From Massilioclostridium coli (GTDB lineage: Bacteria > Bacillota > Clostridia > Oscillospirales > Ruminococcaceae): a stretch of 64,000 nt of DNA. The stretch spans positions 1-64,000 of the forward strand of contig NZ_FMIZ01000005.1 of NCBI RefSeq assembly GCF_900095865.1, in the 5' to 3' direction. Under the pieces are notes generated by a model, which worked only from the letters and a program-made list of their open reading frames with translations, ran no database searches and had not been told where the DNA came from. This document shows, piece by piece, positions 1 through 13,003 of the stretch (positions are counted from its first letter, which is position 1; each line of letters starts with the position of its first letter). The position numbers were made by a program, and so were the translations under genes.

Positions 1-19
1 AGAAAAAAGGAAAAAGTAG

Positions 20-249
20 TTGACAAAAGGGAGAAGGTGTGATATATTATTAAAGCTGCAACGGAAGAGCGGCCGGGAGGGCAAGAGGCGCCGTTGAGCA
101 AAAAGGAAGAAACGAAAAAAGATGAAAAAACATCTTGACAAAGAGGAAGCGATATGATATAATAAATAAGTCGCTTCTGAGGCAAGCGAAACGAAAGAAA
201 CAAAAAACTTTCAAAAAAGCTTGACAAAATCACAGAGATGTGATAAAAT
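20..249 (+). promoter_or_regulatory. Three tandem rRNA operon promoters
   Basis: Three sigma-A type promoters, each with exactly 17 bp between boxes. P1 has TTGACA at 20-25 and TATATT at 43-48. P2 has TTGACA at 135-140 and TATAAT at 158-163. P3 has TTGACA at 221-226 and TAAAAT at 244-249. All face the 16S gene, and the sequences just after P1 and P3 share a TAAAGCTGC block. Multiple strong tandem promoters are typical of Firmicute rRNA operons. The stretch 250-443 is transcribed leader. Confidence 0.85.
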
Positions 250-443
250 AGTAAAGCTGCTTGAGGGCAGCGGTCAAGAAACGACAAAAACAGGACCTTG
301 AAAATTAAACAATATAGTAAGTAACGAAAACGAACCAATCCTTGTTAATTCAAGAGTTTTAGTTATTTTAGAAAAAATGACGTTAGCGTATTCGAGTAAT
401 ACGAGCTAGATTAAATCATCCGAGAGGATGTTTTGATATGATT

Positions 444-1970
<1,527 letters not shown>

Positions 1971-2084
1971 TGGAGAACTGACAGGATGGTAAGTGTTAGG
2001 AGCTATATTGTTTAATTTTGAAGGCCCTGAGTCTTCAGAAAAATAATTGATGGGAAAAGCGGCAACCTAGAAACCCTGGAAAAT

Positions 2085-2160
2085 GGGGGTGTAGCTCAGC
2101 TGGGAGAGCACCTGCCTTGCACGCAGGGGGTCAGGAGTTCGATCCTCCTCATCTCCACCA
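2085..2160 (+). tRNA. tRNA-Ala(TGC) in the 16S-23S spacer
   Basis: 76 nt including encoded CCA. The acceptor stem GGGGGTG pairs with CATCTCC (two G-U pairs), and the anticodon loop CTTGCAC gives TGC. Its place between 16S and 23S is the usual one in Firmicutes. Confidence 0.96.
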
Positions 2161-2211
2161 CAACCGAAAGGTTGAACAGGGAAAAGAGAGACCGACAGCC
2201 GAATCTAACAT

Positions 2212-2288
<77 letters not shown>

Positions 2289-2430
2289 AGTTACTTGAAA
2301 AAGTAACAAAGAAGAAGTACCTTGAAAACTGAATAAGTAAAGCGATAAAAGTAGTTAAGACAAATATCTTTTTTAAAAAAGGGTAAAAATACTACTACAA
2401 TTTGAAAAAGTTGGAGAACATAATTCAAAT

Positions 2431-5266
<2,836 letters not shown>

Positions 5267-5331
5267 AATGATATGTTCTAAAATCGTGATACTTATTCAG
5301 TTTTGAGGGTACTGAACCTTCAAAAGAAATA

Positions 5332-5447
5332 GACGGTGTTAATGGCGATGAGGATCCACCTGTTCCCATACCGAACACAGTAGTTAAGCTCATCAACGTC
5401 GAAGATACTTGGCTGGAGACGGCCTGGGAAAATAGAAAAATGCCGTC
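5332..5447 (+). rRNA. rrf: 5S ribosomal RNA
   Basis: About 116 nt. The ends GACGGT and GCCGTC form the terminal stem, and the internal block CCATACCGAACACAG is characteristic of 5S rRNA. It is the last rRNA of the operon and is followed directly by a strong hairpin. Confidence 0.94.
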
Positions 5448-5452
5448 ACTTA

Positions 5453-5490
5453 AAAACAAGAGCGAGTAGGAGAATACTCGCTCATGTTTT
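5453..5490 (+). terminator. Terminator after 5S rRNA
   Basis: A perfect 9-bp stem (GAGCGAGTA 5460-5468 with TACTCGCTC 5475-5483) has a 6-nt loop. It is extended by an AAAACA/TGTTTT flank and followed by a T-rich run. Confidence 0.8.
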
Positions 5491-5516
5491 CATATTATAT
5501 GCGGTTGCATTTTTAT

Positions 5517-5592
5517 GCGCCCTTAGCTCAGTTGGTAGAGCAACTGACTCTTAATCAGTGGGCCTAGGGTTCGAGTCCCTAAGGGCGCACCA
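5517..5592 (+). tRNA. tRNA-Lys(CTT)
   Basis: 76 nt with CCA. Acceptor GCGCCCT pairs with AGGGCGC, and the anticodon loop CTCTTAA gives CTT. It is the first of five closely packed tRNA genes after the rRNA operon. Confidence 0.95.
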
Positions 5593-5596
5593 ATAT

Positions 5597-5671
5597 GGCC
5601 CGTTGGTCAAGCGGTTAAGACACTGGCCTCTCACGCCGGAAACACGAGTTCGATTCTCGTACGGGTCACCA
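5597..5671 (+). tRNA. tRNA-Glu(CTC)
   Basis: 75 nt with CCA. Acceptor GGCCCGT pairs with ACGGGTC, and the anticodon loop CTCTCAC gives CTC. A second Glu tRNA with TTC anticodon lies at 56335-56409. Confidence 0.94.
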
Positions 5672-5705
5672 AACCCGTTTCTCTTTTAATTGGGATTTTA
5701 TATGT

Positions 5706-5782
5706 GGGCCTTTAGCTCAGTTGGTTAGAGCAACCGGCTCATAACCGGTAGGTCCCGGGTTCGAGTCCCCGAAGGCCCACCA
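5706..5782 (+). tRNA. tRNA with CAT anticodon, probably tRNA-Ile2
   Basis: 77 nt with CCA. Acceptor GGGCCTT pairs with AAGGCCC, and the anticodon loop CTCATAA gives CAT. From memory the body resembles the Firmicute tRNA-Ile2 whose C34 is modified to lysidine. The CAT tRNA at 56414-56490 looks like elongator Met instead. Sequence alone does not prove the charging identity, so Met is the alternative. Confidence 0.9.
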
Positions 5783-5801
5783 TTTCAATTTTATACTTTA
5801 T

Positions 5802-5877
5802 AGGGGTGTAGCTCAGTTGGTAGAGCAGCGGTCTCCAAAACCGCGTGCCAAAGGTTCGAGTCCTTTTACCCCTGCCA
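5802..5877 (+). tRNA. tRNA-Trp(CCA)
   Basis: 76 nt with CCA end. Acceptor AGGGGTG pairs with TACCCCT, and the anticodon loop CTCCAAA gives CCA. Confidence 0.95.
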
Positions 5878-5879
5878 AT

Positions 5880-5955
5880 GCTGCTATGGCTCAGGAGGCA
5901 GAGCACGTCCTTGGTAAGGACGAGGTCACCAGTTCGAATCTGGTTAGCAGCTCCA
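5880..5955 (+). tRNA. tRNA-Thr(GGT)
   Basis: 76 nt with CCA. Acceptor GCTGCTA pairs with TAGCAGC, and the anticodon loop TTGGTAA gives GGT. It is the last gene of the tRNA cluster, starting two bases after tRNA-Trp ends. Confidence 0.95.
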
Positions 5956-5987
5956 AAAAGCACGGTATTTATCCCGTGCTTTTTTTG
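5955..5987 (+). terminator. Terminator of the tRNA cluster
   Basis: A GCACGG/CCGTGC stem with flanking A and T tracts ends in a run of T. It closes the rRNA-tRNA transcription unit. Confidence 0.85.
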
Positions 5988-6943
5988 TTGCCTATAAAAG
6001 TTTAACAAAATCCCTGGCAGAATCAGGAATAAATAAAAAATTCTTAAAAAAATAAGAAATTCTAACAGATGAAAAATACATTTTGTTTGAGAATGAAATG
6101 AAAGATTTCACAAAAGTAATTCAGGAATTTTTTTATACGATTTTCTTGCTACATAAGAGTAGGGAAAGAAAATCCGGACTGGTTTATCAGTAGTGGGGCA
6201 AGCGATGCAATAGTAGTCCTTCAATATTTTTTCCAAGAGTCGGTAAGTACTGACTCCTTTTGGATCTAAGGAAACCACTAATAAATTCATGGTTTTGATT
6301 GTATTGTTTATTGATAGAATAAAACTTAGGTGGAAAAAGTTGTCGTAATAGGGTTTTCTGTAGAACAGCATAAAGCGTTTTGAAGATGAAAGGCTAGATA
6401 TCTAACTCACTTTTTAGAGCAATTGGATAGCAGTTTATAGTGCACATATAACAAAGAGAATTGTTAATTTTGGTTTGAAAAAAGTTATGGAATGCTCCTT
6501 AGAATTTATGATAAATGATAATTTACATAGAAAATAACTATAGGTTCGTTACATATTTTATTAAAAATCGTTTTTAAAATTTAAAATATATGGTAATATA
6601 GTATATAGAAAATGGATTATTTCTCTGTAACTTATAAATATAGTGTAAAAAATTATATTTTACTGTTTGGCATCATTATTAAAATCATATCGTAGGTATC
6701 TAAATTGGTATTTGAGATTAAACTTACTGATTGTGATAAATTAAAAGAACAACAGAAGCAAAAATAAGAATGATTACAGATTTAAGATAAAATCAGTATA
6801 GATATTGGATAATGATAATTTCTATAAACCAATAAAATGATATAAGTGGATGGTGGGTTTTGATATCACAGCTCGAATGTATGTTTATATGAGATTTTAA
6901 AAACAATGATTTGTTTTTAATCTGGTAAAGGAGTGGAAGGCCT
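5988..6943. other. AT-rich stretch without a convincing gene
   Basis: About 950 bp of very AT-rich sequence between the tRNA cluster and the next gene. An 87-codon ORF on the minus strand (6108-6371) has no clear ribosome site and no family I recognise. I see no RNA family signature here. It may hold gene remnants. Confidence 0.5.
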
Positions 6944-7597
6944 ATGGAAAAGAGGTTTGCCGTTTTTATTAGTGTACTCCTATCCGCTATTATCATTATA
7001 ACAAGTGACATAATTGTTGATTACCGTTATAGGAATTCCTTTAATGAATGGATCCAATATCAAGTACCGCAAACTGCAAAAGCATATAAAAAGATACAAC
7101 AAGATTTTCACTATACAATGGATAACGATGCTATCATTCCAAAAAAGTTTGATTTTACTTATGAAAAGAATTCTATCTTTCATGAGGATGAGAATAAAGA
7201 TGCTTATTTTATGCTAAATAATTATCAAGAGAAACATGTGTCGGTTATATTTCAGTGTAATTATGCTATGGGGTCTCATATATCCCGTTCTTTTTATATT
7301 AACTTATTAGAAATAGAATCGGATCATGCTGCTTTAATTGACATCATCTCAGCCAGTTGTAATAAGGTAGTTGACTCATCTTTAACACTAGAAGAAGCAA
7401 ATGGATTGGCGGTACAAATTTTATTACAGCAATCTCTTCCTTATCATACACCGCTCCATTACTTTAAAAACTATTCTTTTTCCTTATTTGTGGATGAAGA
7501 AGCACCACTTTCATATGGAGAAAAAATATTGCAGTTGGCAGTAAGATATCCATATACGGCTTCCATATTGTATGATGAAATAGCAGACTATAAATAG
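6944..7597 (+). CDS. Membrane-anchored hypothetical protein
   Basis: 217 aa, family not recognised. One hydrophobic segment at residues 5-25 (AVFISVLLSAIIIITSDIIV) would act as a signal anchor. The rest is soluble and would face outward. No cysteine cluster, catalytic motif or repeat stands out. The start is supported by AAAGGAG at 6927-6933. It is a single-gene unit convergent with the rhamnosidase gene, and the two share a bidirectional terminator. Confidence 0.7.
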   Translation: MEKRFAVFISVLLSAIIIITSDIIVDYRYRNSFNEWIQYQVPQTAKAYKKIQQDFHYTMDNDAIIPKKFDFTYEKNSIFHEDENKDAYFMLNNYQEKHVSVIFQCNYAMGSHISRSFYINLLEIESDHAALIDIISASCNKVVDSSLTLEEANGLAVQILLQQSLPYHTPLHYFKNYSFSLFVDEEAPLSYGEKILQLAVRYPYTASILYDEIADYK

Positions 7598-7603
7598 GAA
7601 ATA

Positions 7604-7637
7604 AAAAAACTGAGGGTAACTAAACCCTCAGTTTTTT
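7604..7637. terminator. Bidirectional terminator between convergent genes
   Basis: The stem AAAAAACTGAGGGT pairs with ACCCTCAGTTTTTT around a 7-nt loop. A and T tracts on both sides let it serve the plus-strand gene ending at 7597 and the minus-strand gene ending at 7676. Confidence 0.85.
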
Positions 7638-7675
7638 GTTTTATTTTTAGAGAGAAGTGAAACAAGGAAAAACGA

Positions 7676-10600
7676 TTATTTCTTTTTACGGGAGATTGCC
7701 AATGCTGCACCTGCTGCTGCCAATACTGCGATTCCTGCGATTGGAGCAAAGTCCCCTGTTTTTGCTGCGGTTGCTTTTGTGGTTGTAGATTCTTGGCCTG
7801 TTTGTGTACCTTGTTCTACTGGATGATCTGGATCGGTGTTTGGTGCTGTAGATGGAGTTGTTTCGTCTACTGCTACTAAGCCATCTATTGCAGTTTGTAC
7901 GTTTGCTACTGCTGTGTCCACTTCGTCTTGGGTTGCGTTTTCGTCTGCCAATACTGCGTTTGCGTTATTTACAGCAGCTGTCAGTACCGCATAACTTTCG
8001 GCTGTGTATGCATTTGCATCTTTTCCAATTGCTTCCGTCACTACATCTTCCAAGATTGATTTATCTGCTTTAAATCTCAGATTCAGCATTGCGTTTAACA
8101 AGTTGTTTTCCGCTTCATCAATTTCTGCCTGCATTGCATCGCCATTATTGTAAACCGTTTTAGCTGCGTCCAATGCTGTGGTGAATTCTGCTTTTCCAGC
8201 TTCTACATAGCGGTCCAAATCTGCGTTGATTTCATCCGCTGCTTGAATCACCAGTGACAAACTATCTTTATCTCCGGCTACAAAACCTAATTTATGGATT
8301 TCGTTGAGCAATGTAGTCCATGCGCTGTAAATGTCTTCTTCGGTAGAAGCTGCATTTGCGACAACTTCTTTGGCGTTTTCCAATGCTGCTTTGAAGGATT
8401 CCTGTACGGATGGGATTACATTGTTGAATTCTGGGTCAGCCAATTCTTTTTCCGCATATGCGATAACTTTATTAATGATTCCTCTGTCAGCCATAGCAAC
8501 ATAACCATCTGCCATAGATACGGTCAGTTTACCATCAGTGATAGCGAAGTTATATCCACCAGCTTCCAAGTTAAATTTCGCTGTCATCAAACCGTTATGT
8601 TCTTCCATACCTTTGTAAGTAACGCCGTCAATATTTTCAAATTCTGCTACAGCGTCTTCGGATACTGGTAGATATAAGGTTGCGGTTGTATTGGCTGGAA
8701 CAACTGCTTCGTAAGTGGATAAATTGCCCTCGTCAGAAGTCCAGTTGGATTCGATTTCTCCATAAGCAGAATCGTAAGAACCATTTACATAATTGATACG
8801 TTCTTCGCTGTTATACTGTGTACCAGTATCCATTGTTGGTTGTAGAACAATTGATTTATAACCAGGATTGGATTCATCTGCGGAGATACCAGCCATGTAT
8901 TTGTACAGCCATTCACTTACAATACCATAAGAATAGTGGTTGAACGAGTTCATTCCAGAAGAGCCAAAGCTGTATTCAGCGGAATATCCATCCCATTGCT
9001 CCCACATAGAGGTGGAACCTAATTTAACCTGGTTCAGCCAAGATGGATATTGGTCTTGTAATAACAGGTCATAAGCGGATTCCGCACCGCCTACTTCCGT
9101 GATAGCGGACAATACTACGTTTAATCCAAGGAATCCAATAGAGATTGTATTTTCAGAAGAAGTTGGACGGAAAGATTGGTCTTCATTTGCGATATTTTCT
9201 TGTAATCTATCGTATAATTGTTGTTTTTGTTCTTCACTGTTGTAGATACCTGCTCTTAAAGCCCACATAATACCGGTTTGTGTATCCATGCCTTTATGGG
9301 TTCCAATGGTATCCAAGTATGTTTTGGCATATTCTCTTGCTTGCTCTTCCAAACCATTATATTTTTCTACCATTGCCTGGTTGCCTACTGCAGCAGCCAT
9401 TTTGCTCATTAATTGAGAGCAGTATACTTTATAAACTGCATTCATATAGGAATTATCCGTCTTTTCGAAGCCTACCCAGTCACCCAATGCACATTTATAG
9501 CCTTTTGCAAAATAGGCATCCATATAAGCGTCCATTTGGTCATAATATTTGGTAATGTAGCTGGTATCACCAGTAGTCTGGTAGAGATTCCATGGGATAA
9601 TAACCCCTGCATCGCTCCATCCAGTTTCAATTGTACCACCGAAAAAGCCTTTGCCAGGTGTTGTTGGTACAAAGGTACCATAAGCATTGTCGCTGCGTTT
9701 CGCAAAGTCATCCATCATATCATTGTAAATGGAGAGGAAAGCTGTTACATCATAGTGATACAAAGCAGCTGGCGCAAAAATTTGAGCGTCACCTGTCCAT
9801 CCAAGGCGTTCCGCACGGTTTGGGCAGTCGGTTGGCAATGTAATGTAGTTCGCTTTTTGGCTCCATTTTGTATTTTCAAACAGTTTGTTCACATCTGCAT
9901 TGGAGGTTTCGATAAATCCGCGTTCTTCTCCTACAGAGGTAATATCTTCCGCATACAAGTCATATAGAGTAATGTCTTCTGTTGCGGTGATTTCAACATA
10001 CTGGTAACCATGCCATGTGAAATTTGGCGTAAAGGTTTCCTGTCCTTCACCATCCAGATAGTAACGGTCGGCAAATGGTTTATCGTTTAAGGTTTCCCTA
10101 AATTGTCCGCCATCTGTCAAACCGGCCCAGTACAAAGTGCCTTTTGGACCGCAGCTTCCGCCTTGTTTATCAGTTGGGTTTAAGTTACCATCGTTTAACA
10201 TTTCAGCTTGACGTACGTCAACCTGGGTTCCAGCAGGACCAGAAACAGTGATAGTGTTATAACCGGCAATATTTTGTCCAATATTCAAAATCAAGGTTTC
10301 GCCCTTTTTAATTTCGATTGGCTGGTTTACATCTACTGCAATTGGAACGACTTCTCCAGTAGCATATTCAGATGTACCGCCATTTTCTTTGGATTCAATT
10401 ACTTCACTGTATTTAAAGGAGTCTTTTGCGATTGGATGAATTTTGTTGTCTTCTACATATGCAATTGCGCCGCTGTTTGCTTCCAGACGGCCAACTTTGC
10501 CTGTGAATTGTGTAACGCCATCCCAGGAAGAATCGTCAAATCCAACGGTGTTCCAGCCTTCCACAGAAGCTTCTTTTCTAGCATCATATTCAACGCCATT

Positions 10601-11542
10601 GAAGAAGTCGTTATCAATCAATGGGCCATTATCAAAGGATTTCCAATCTTGTGTGTTGGAATCAATAATTTGTTTGGTTCCATCTTCATATGTAATAATC
10701 ATTTTTGCCAGGAATGACAATTTATCGCCAATCTGTTTTTCAAATTCACACCAGCTTTGGATACCGCCAGCAAACCAGCCACGTCCCAACTGTACGCCAA
10801 ATGCAATATCTTTCTGGTCTTGTACATAGGAAGTAACATCGTAACCCTGATAATAAATATAGGAGTTGTAATCTGTCCAACCTGGAGCCAGAGTATCATC
10901 AATTGGATTTCCCTCTGCATCCTGCATCATTACCTGTTGCCCATTGATATAAGCATCATATACCCCTAAAGAGGTAATGTATAAACTAGCATTCGCTACT
11001 TTTTTGCTGGAATCCAATTTTTGTTCTGTGCGGAAATATGGGGAACGTTGATTTTGGTTTTCCGCATAAATCCATTGGGTATCACCCCAGTCGCAACCTG
11101 TCTGGAAATGAGCTGTAGCTGTTTCTTCTTGACCTAAGCTGTCTATGACAGTTACAGTCCAAAAATATTTGGTTTCCAAATCCAGCGGATCCCCTGCATA
11201 TGGAATGGCAGAAGATAAGGAACTGTTTATAACTCCACTATCCCAAACAACCTCACCATCTTCGGAGCCTTTATGTAATTGGATCTGATAGGATACCTGT
11301 TCTTGCCCAACTAAATTGGAATCCATTTTCCAACTAAAACGGATGTTGTCCTGCTCAATACCGATTGGATTGTCTTGGAAATTTGTTTGCAAATCATAAA
11401 TTTTTGTTTCCACTCCATTGACAATCGTCGTACCATTGATGATCTGGTCAACAGCGGATGACATTGGAGCTACCATCACAGAGATTGCTACACCAGCAGC
11501 CACCACTGAGGTGAAAATTTTTAACATTTTAGTATGTCGCAT
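7676..11542 (-). CDS. Secreted, surface-anchored alpha-L-rhamnosidase (GH78)
   Basis: 1288 aa. An N-terminal signal peptide (MLKIFTSVVAAGVAISVMVA) precedes GH78 beta-sandwich domains, an (alpha/alpha)6 catalytic barrel and a C-terminal beta domain up to about residue 1000. The family acidic cluster is visible in DCPNRAERLGWTGD (D572, E578, D585), with a second glutamate E848 in SMWEQWDGYS. These match the residues that hydrolyse terminal alpha-L-rhamnose. Residues about 1020-1240 form helical FIVAR-like repeats. The end KTGD, hydrophobic segment, RKKK resembles a cell-wall sorting signal with AAKTGD instead of LPxTG. It is divergent from an AraC regulator starting at 11756, its likely controller. 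The SD AAGGAG lies just before the ATG. Function is confident at family level; the natural glycan is unknown. Confidence 0.93.
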   Translation of the reverse strand: MRHTKMLKIFTSVVAAGVAISVMVAPMSSAVDQIINGTTIVNGVETKIYDLQTNFQDNPIGIEQDNIRFSWKMDSNLVGQEQVSYQIQLHKGSEDGEVVWDSGVINSSLSSAIPYAGDPLDLETKYFWTVTVIDSLGQEETATAHFQTGCDWGDTQWIYAENQNQRSPYFRTEQKLDSSKKVANASLYITSLGVYDAYINGQQVMMQDAEGNPIDDTLAPGWTDYNSYIYYQGYDVTSYVQDQKDIAFGVQLGRGWFAGGIQSWCEFEKQIGDKLSFLAKMIITYEDGTKQIIDSNTQDWKSFDNGPLIDNDFFNGVEYDARKEASVEGWNTVGFDDSSWDGVTQFTGKVGRLEANSGAIAYVEDNKIHPIAKDSFKYSEVIESKENGGTSEYATGEVVPIAVDVNQPIEIKKGETLILNIGQNIAGYNTITVSGPAGTQVDVRQAEMLNDGNLNPTDKQGGSCGPKGTLYWAGLTDGGQFRETLNDKPFADRYYLDGEGQETFTPNFTWHGYQYVEITATEDITLYDLYAEDITSVGEERGFIETSNADVNKLFENTKWSQKANYITLPTDCPNRAERLGWTGDAQIFAPAALYHYDVTAFLSIYNDMMDDFAKRSDNAYGTFVPTTPGKGFFGGTIETGWSDAGVIIPWNLYQTTGDTSYITKYYDQMDAYMDAYFAKGYKCALGDWVGFEKTDNSYMNAVYKVYCSQLMSKMAAAVGNQAMVEKYNGLEEQAREYAKTYLDTIGTHKGMDTQTGIMWALRAGIYNSEEQKQQLYDRLQENIANEDQSFRPTSSENTISIGFLGLNVVLSAITEVGGAESAYDLLLQDQYPSWLNQVKLGSTSMWEQWDGYSAEYSFGSSGMNSFNHYSYGIVSEWLYKYMAGISADESNPGYKSIVLQPTMDTGTQYNSEERINYVNGSYDSAYGEIESNWTSDEGNLSTYEAVVPANTTATLYLPVSEDAVAEFENIDGVTYKGMEEHNGLMTAKFNLEAGGYNFAITDGKLTVSMADGYVAMADRGIINKVIAYAEKELADPEFNNVIPSVQESFKAALENAKEVVANAASTEEDIYSAWTTLLNEIHKLGFVAGDKDSLSLVIQAADEINADLDRYVEAGKAEFTTALDAAKTVYNNGDAMQAEIDEAENNLLNAMLNLRFKADKSILEDVVTEAIGKDANAYTAESYAVLTAAVNNANAVLADENATQDEVDTAVANVQTAIDGLVAVDETTPSTAPNTDPDHPVEQGTQTGQESTTTKATAAKTGDFAPIAGIAVLAAAGAALAISRKKK

Positions 11543-11716
11543 ATTATTTTCTCCTTCCTAAATTCCAGTTTAAAACTGCTTTATTCACAAATATTGGCCA
11601 AACATTTATGATTTATCCCAATTATAGCATGATGAGAAAATATTTCCACTGTGATAATTTTCCTGGATTCTGCTTTTATTTGAATTTTACATAAAAACCT
11701 ATTATTTTTTTGAATG

Positions 11717-11739
11717 TTTGTGTTATAATAAAACACAAA
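11717..11739. promoter_or_regulatory. Inverted repeat around the -10 of the AraC gene
   Basis: TTTGTGTT (11717-11724) and AACACAAA (11732-11739) form a perfect 8-bp inverted repeat. It flanks and overlaps the likely -10 box TATAAT (11724-11729) of the gene starting at 11756. It could be an operator or a short hairpin. No clear -35 box was seen. Confidence 0.45.
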
Positions 11740-11755
11740 GGAGGGAAGAGAACCA

Positions 11756-12745
11756 ATGTCTAATCTGAAATTAGAGTTAGCAAAAAAAGTTAAATCATCT
11801 GGATGCCGTTTAAAAAGAGATTTAAATACCACACAGGGAATGGAAGCTTCCCAATATATTGATTATTATGAGCATTTTCATTTTGAAGGAATGGCAGATA
11901 ACATTATTCTATTTCCCCATTTTGGAAAAACAAGGGATCCTTATTTACATAACCATAACTTTTTTGAGCTGTTTTATGTTTATAAAGGCTCCTGTTTAAA
12001 TATTCTTCCAGAAAAAGAAATGGTATTATCAGAAGGGGATTTTATGTTGTTAAATCCTAACGCGTTACATTCCCCGTTTACTCCAAGTGATGAGAATACC
12101 ATTATCAATATTATCATCAAACCTTCTGTATTTGAGGATGTTATGTTGTCTTTAATTGCGGATAACAAGTTGTTTTCCAATTTTTTTGTAAACTACCTCT
12201 ATCACATCAATATGACTTCAAACTACCTCTATTTTCCGAAGGATGACGAATATCCTACAAAATTTATTGTGGATATGTTGATTAAGGAATATATTTCACA
12301 TGATATTTGCTGTACCAGCGTGATGCAGGCTATTTTGGTGAAGTTATTTGCAACGCTTTCCCGCAGTTACCGAAAATTAAACCAAGAGATTTTAGATGAT
12401 ACGCCAAAGAGCCAATTAGTAGTGGATATTATTGCTTATATTAACCAAAATATCTCCAATGTTTCACTAAAATCACTATCGGAACAATTTCAGTATTCTA
12501 CTAGCTATATTTCTAAGATTATAACCAATTATACCGGTAAGAATTTTTCTGACATTGTCCATTTTTTGCGGTTAAACCAATCCAAAAAATATTTGGAAAA
12601 TAAGAATTTAACGATTAATGAGATAACCCAAATGGTTGGGTTTAGTGATGCCAACTATTTTTATAAAGTGTTTAAAGCGAGGTTTCATATGTCTCCATCC
12701 GAATATCGAAAACAAATCTATGTAGATTTATCAGCAGCAAAATAA
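11756..12745 (+). CDS. AraC-family transcriptional regulator
   Basis: 329 aa. The N-terminal cupin-like sensor domain (HNHNFFELFYVYKGSC, roughly residues 60-150) would bind a sugar ligand. The C-terminal ~100 residues carry two helix-turn-helix motifs: SLKSLSEQFQYSTSYISKII, then INEITQMVGFSDANYFYKVF, ending in the typical F-x-x-x-P-S-E-Y-R-K-Q. The strong SD AAGGAGG precedes ATG 11756. It diverges from the GH78 gene and is about as long as the second AraC regulator at 14768-15781, with the same layout. It most likely activates the adjacent rhamnosidase when rhamnose or a rhamnoside is present; the ligand is inferred. Confidence 0.9.
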   Translation: MSNLKLELAKKVKSSGCRLKRDLNTTQGMEASQYIDYYEHFHFEGMADNIILFPHFGKTRDPYLHNHNFFELFYVYKGSCLNILPEKEMVLSEGDFMLLNPNALHSPFTPSDENTIINIIIKPSVFEDVMLSLIADNKLFSNFFVNYLYHINMTSNYLYFPKDDEYPTKFIVDMLIKEYISHDICCTSVMQAILVKLFATLSRSYRKLNQEILDDTPKSQLVVDIIAYINQNISNVSLKSLSEQFQYSTSYISKIITNYTGKNFSDIVHFLRLNQSKKYLENKNLTINEITQMVGFSDANYFYKVFKARFHMSPSEYRKQIYVDLSAAK

Positions 12746-12758
12746 AGGCGATATTAAA

Positions 12759-12792
12759 ACATGCACCTTCATTTTTTGAAGGTGCATGTTTT
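12759..12792 (+). terminator. Terminator after the AraC gene
   Basis: The stem ACATGCACCTTCA pairs with TGAAGGTGCATGT around a short T-rich loop and is followed by a T run. A further palindromic stretch (CTTCTCCATAAAAACATGGAGAAG, in part) lies at about 12862-12886. Confidence 0.8.
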
Positions 12793-13003
12793 TTGTCTCT
12801 TCTATGATAAAAAATATTATATTATCAATAAACACAATATGATTAAATATCATAAAAAGGACTTCTCCATAAAAACATGGAGAAGTCCAACATAATATAC
12901 TAACTACTAAACGAATTGATTGGTTTCAAAAAATCAATCATTTTTCAAGATAATATTAAAATACGGCAGTACCGAATACAATCCATAGTTGACTATTTTG
13001 ATG

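Noticed and set aside
6108-6371. 87-codon minus-strand ORF in the AT-rich gap
   Set aside because: No ribosome site, no recognisable family, unusual composition; kept only as a note in the gap entry.
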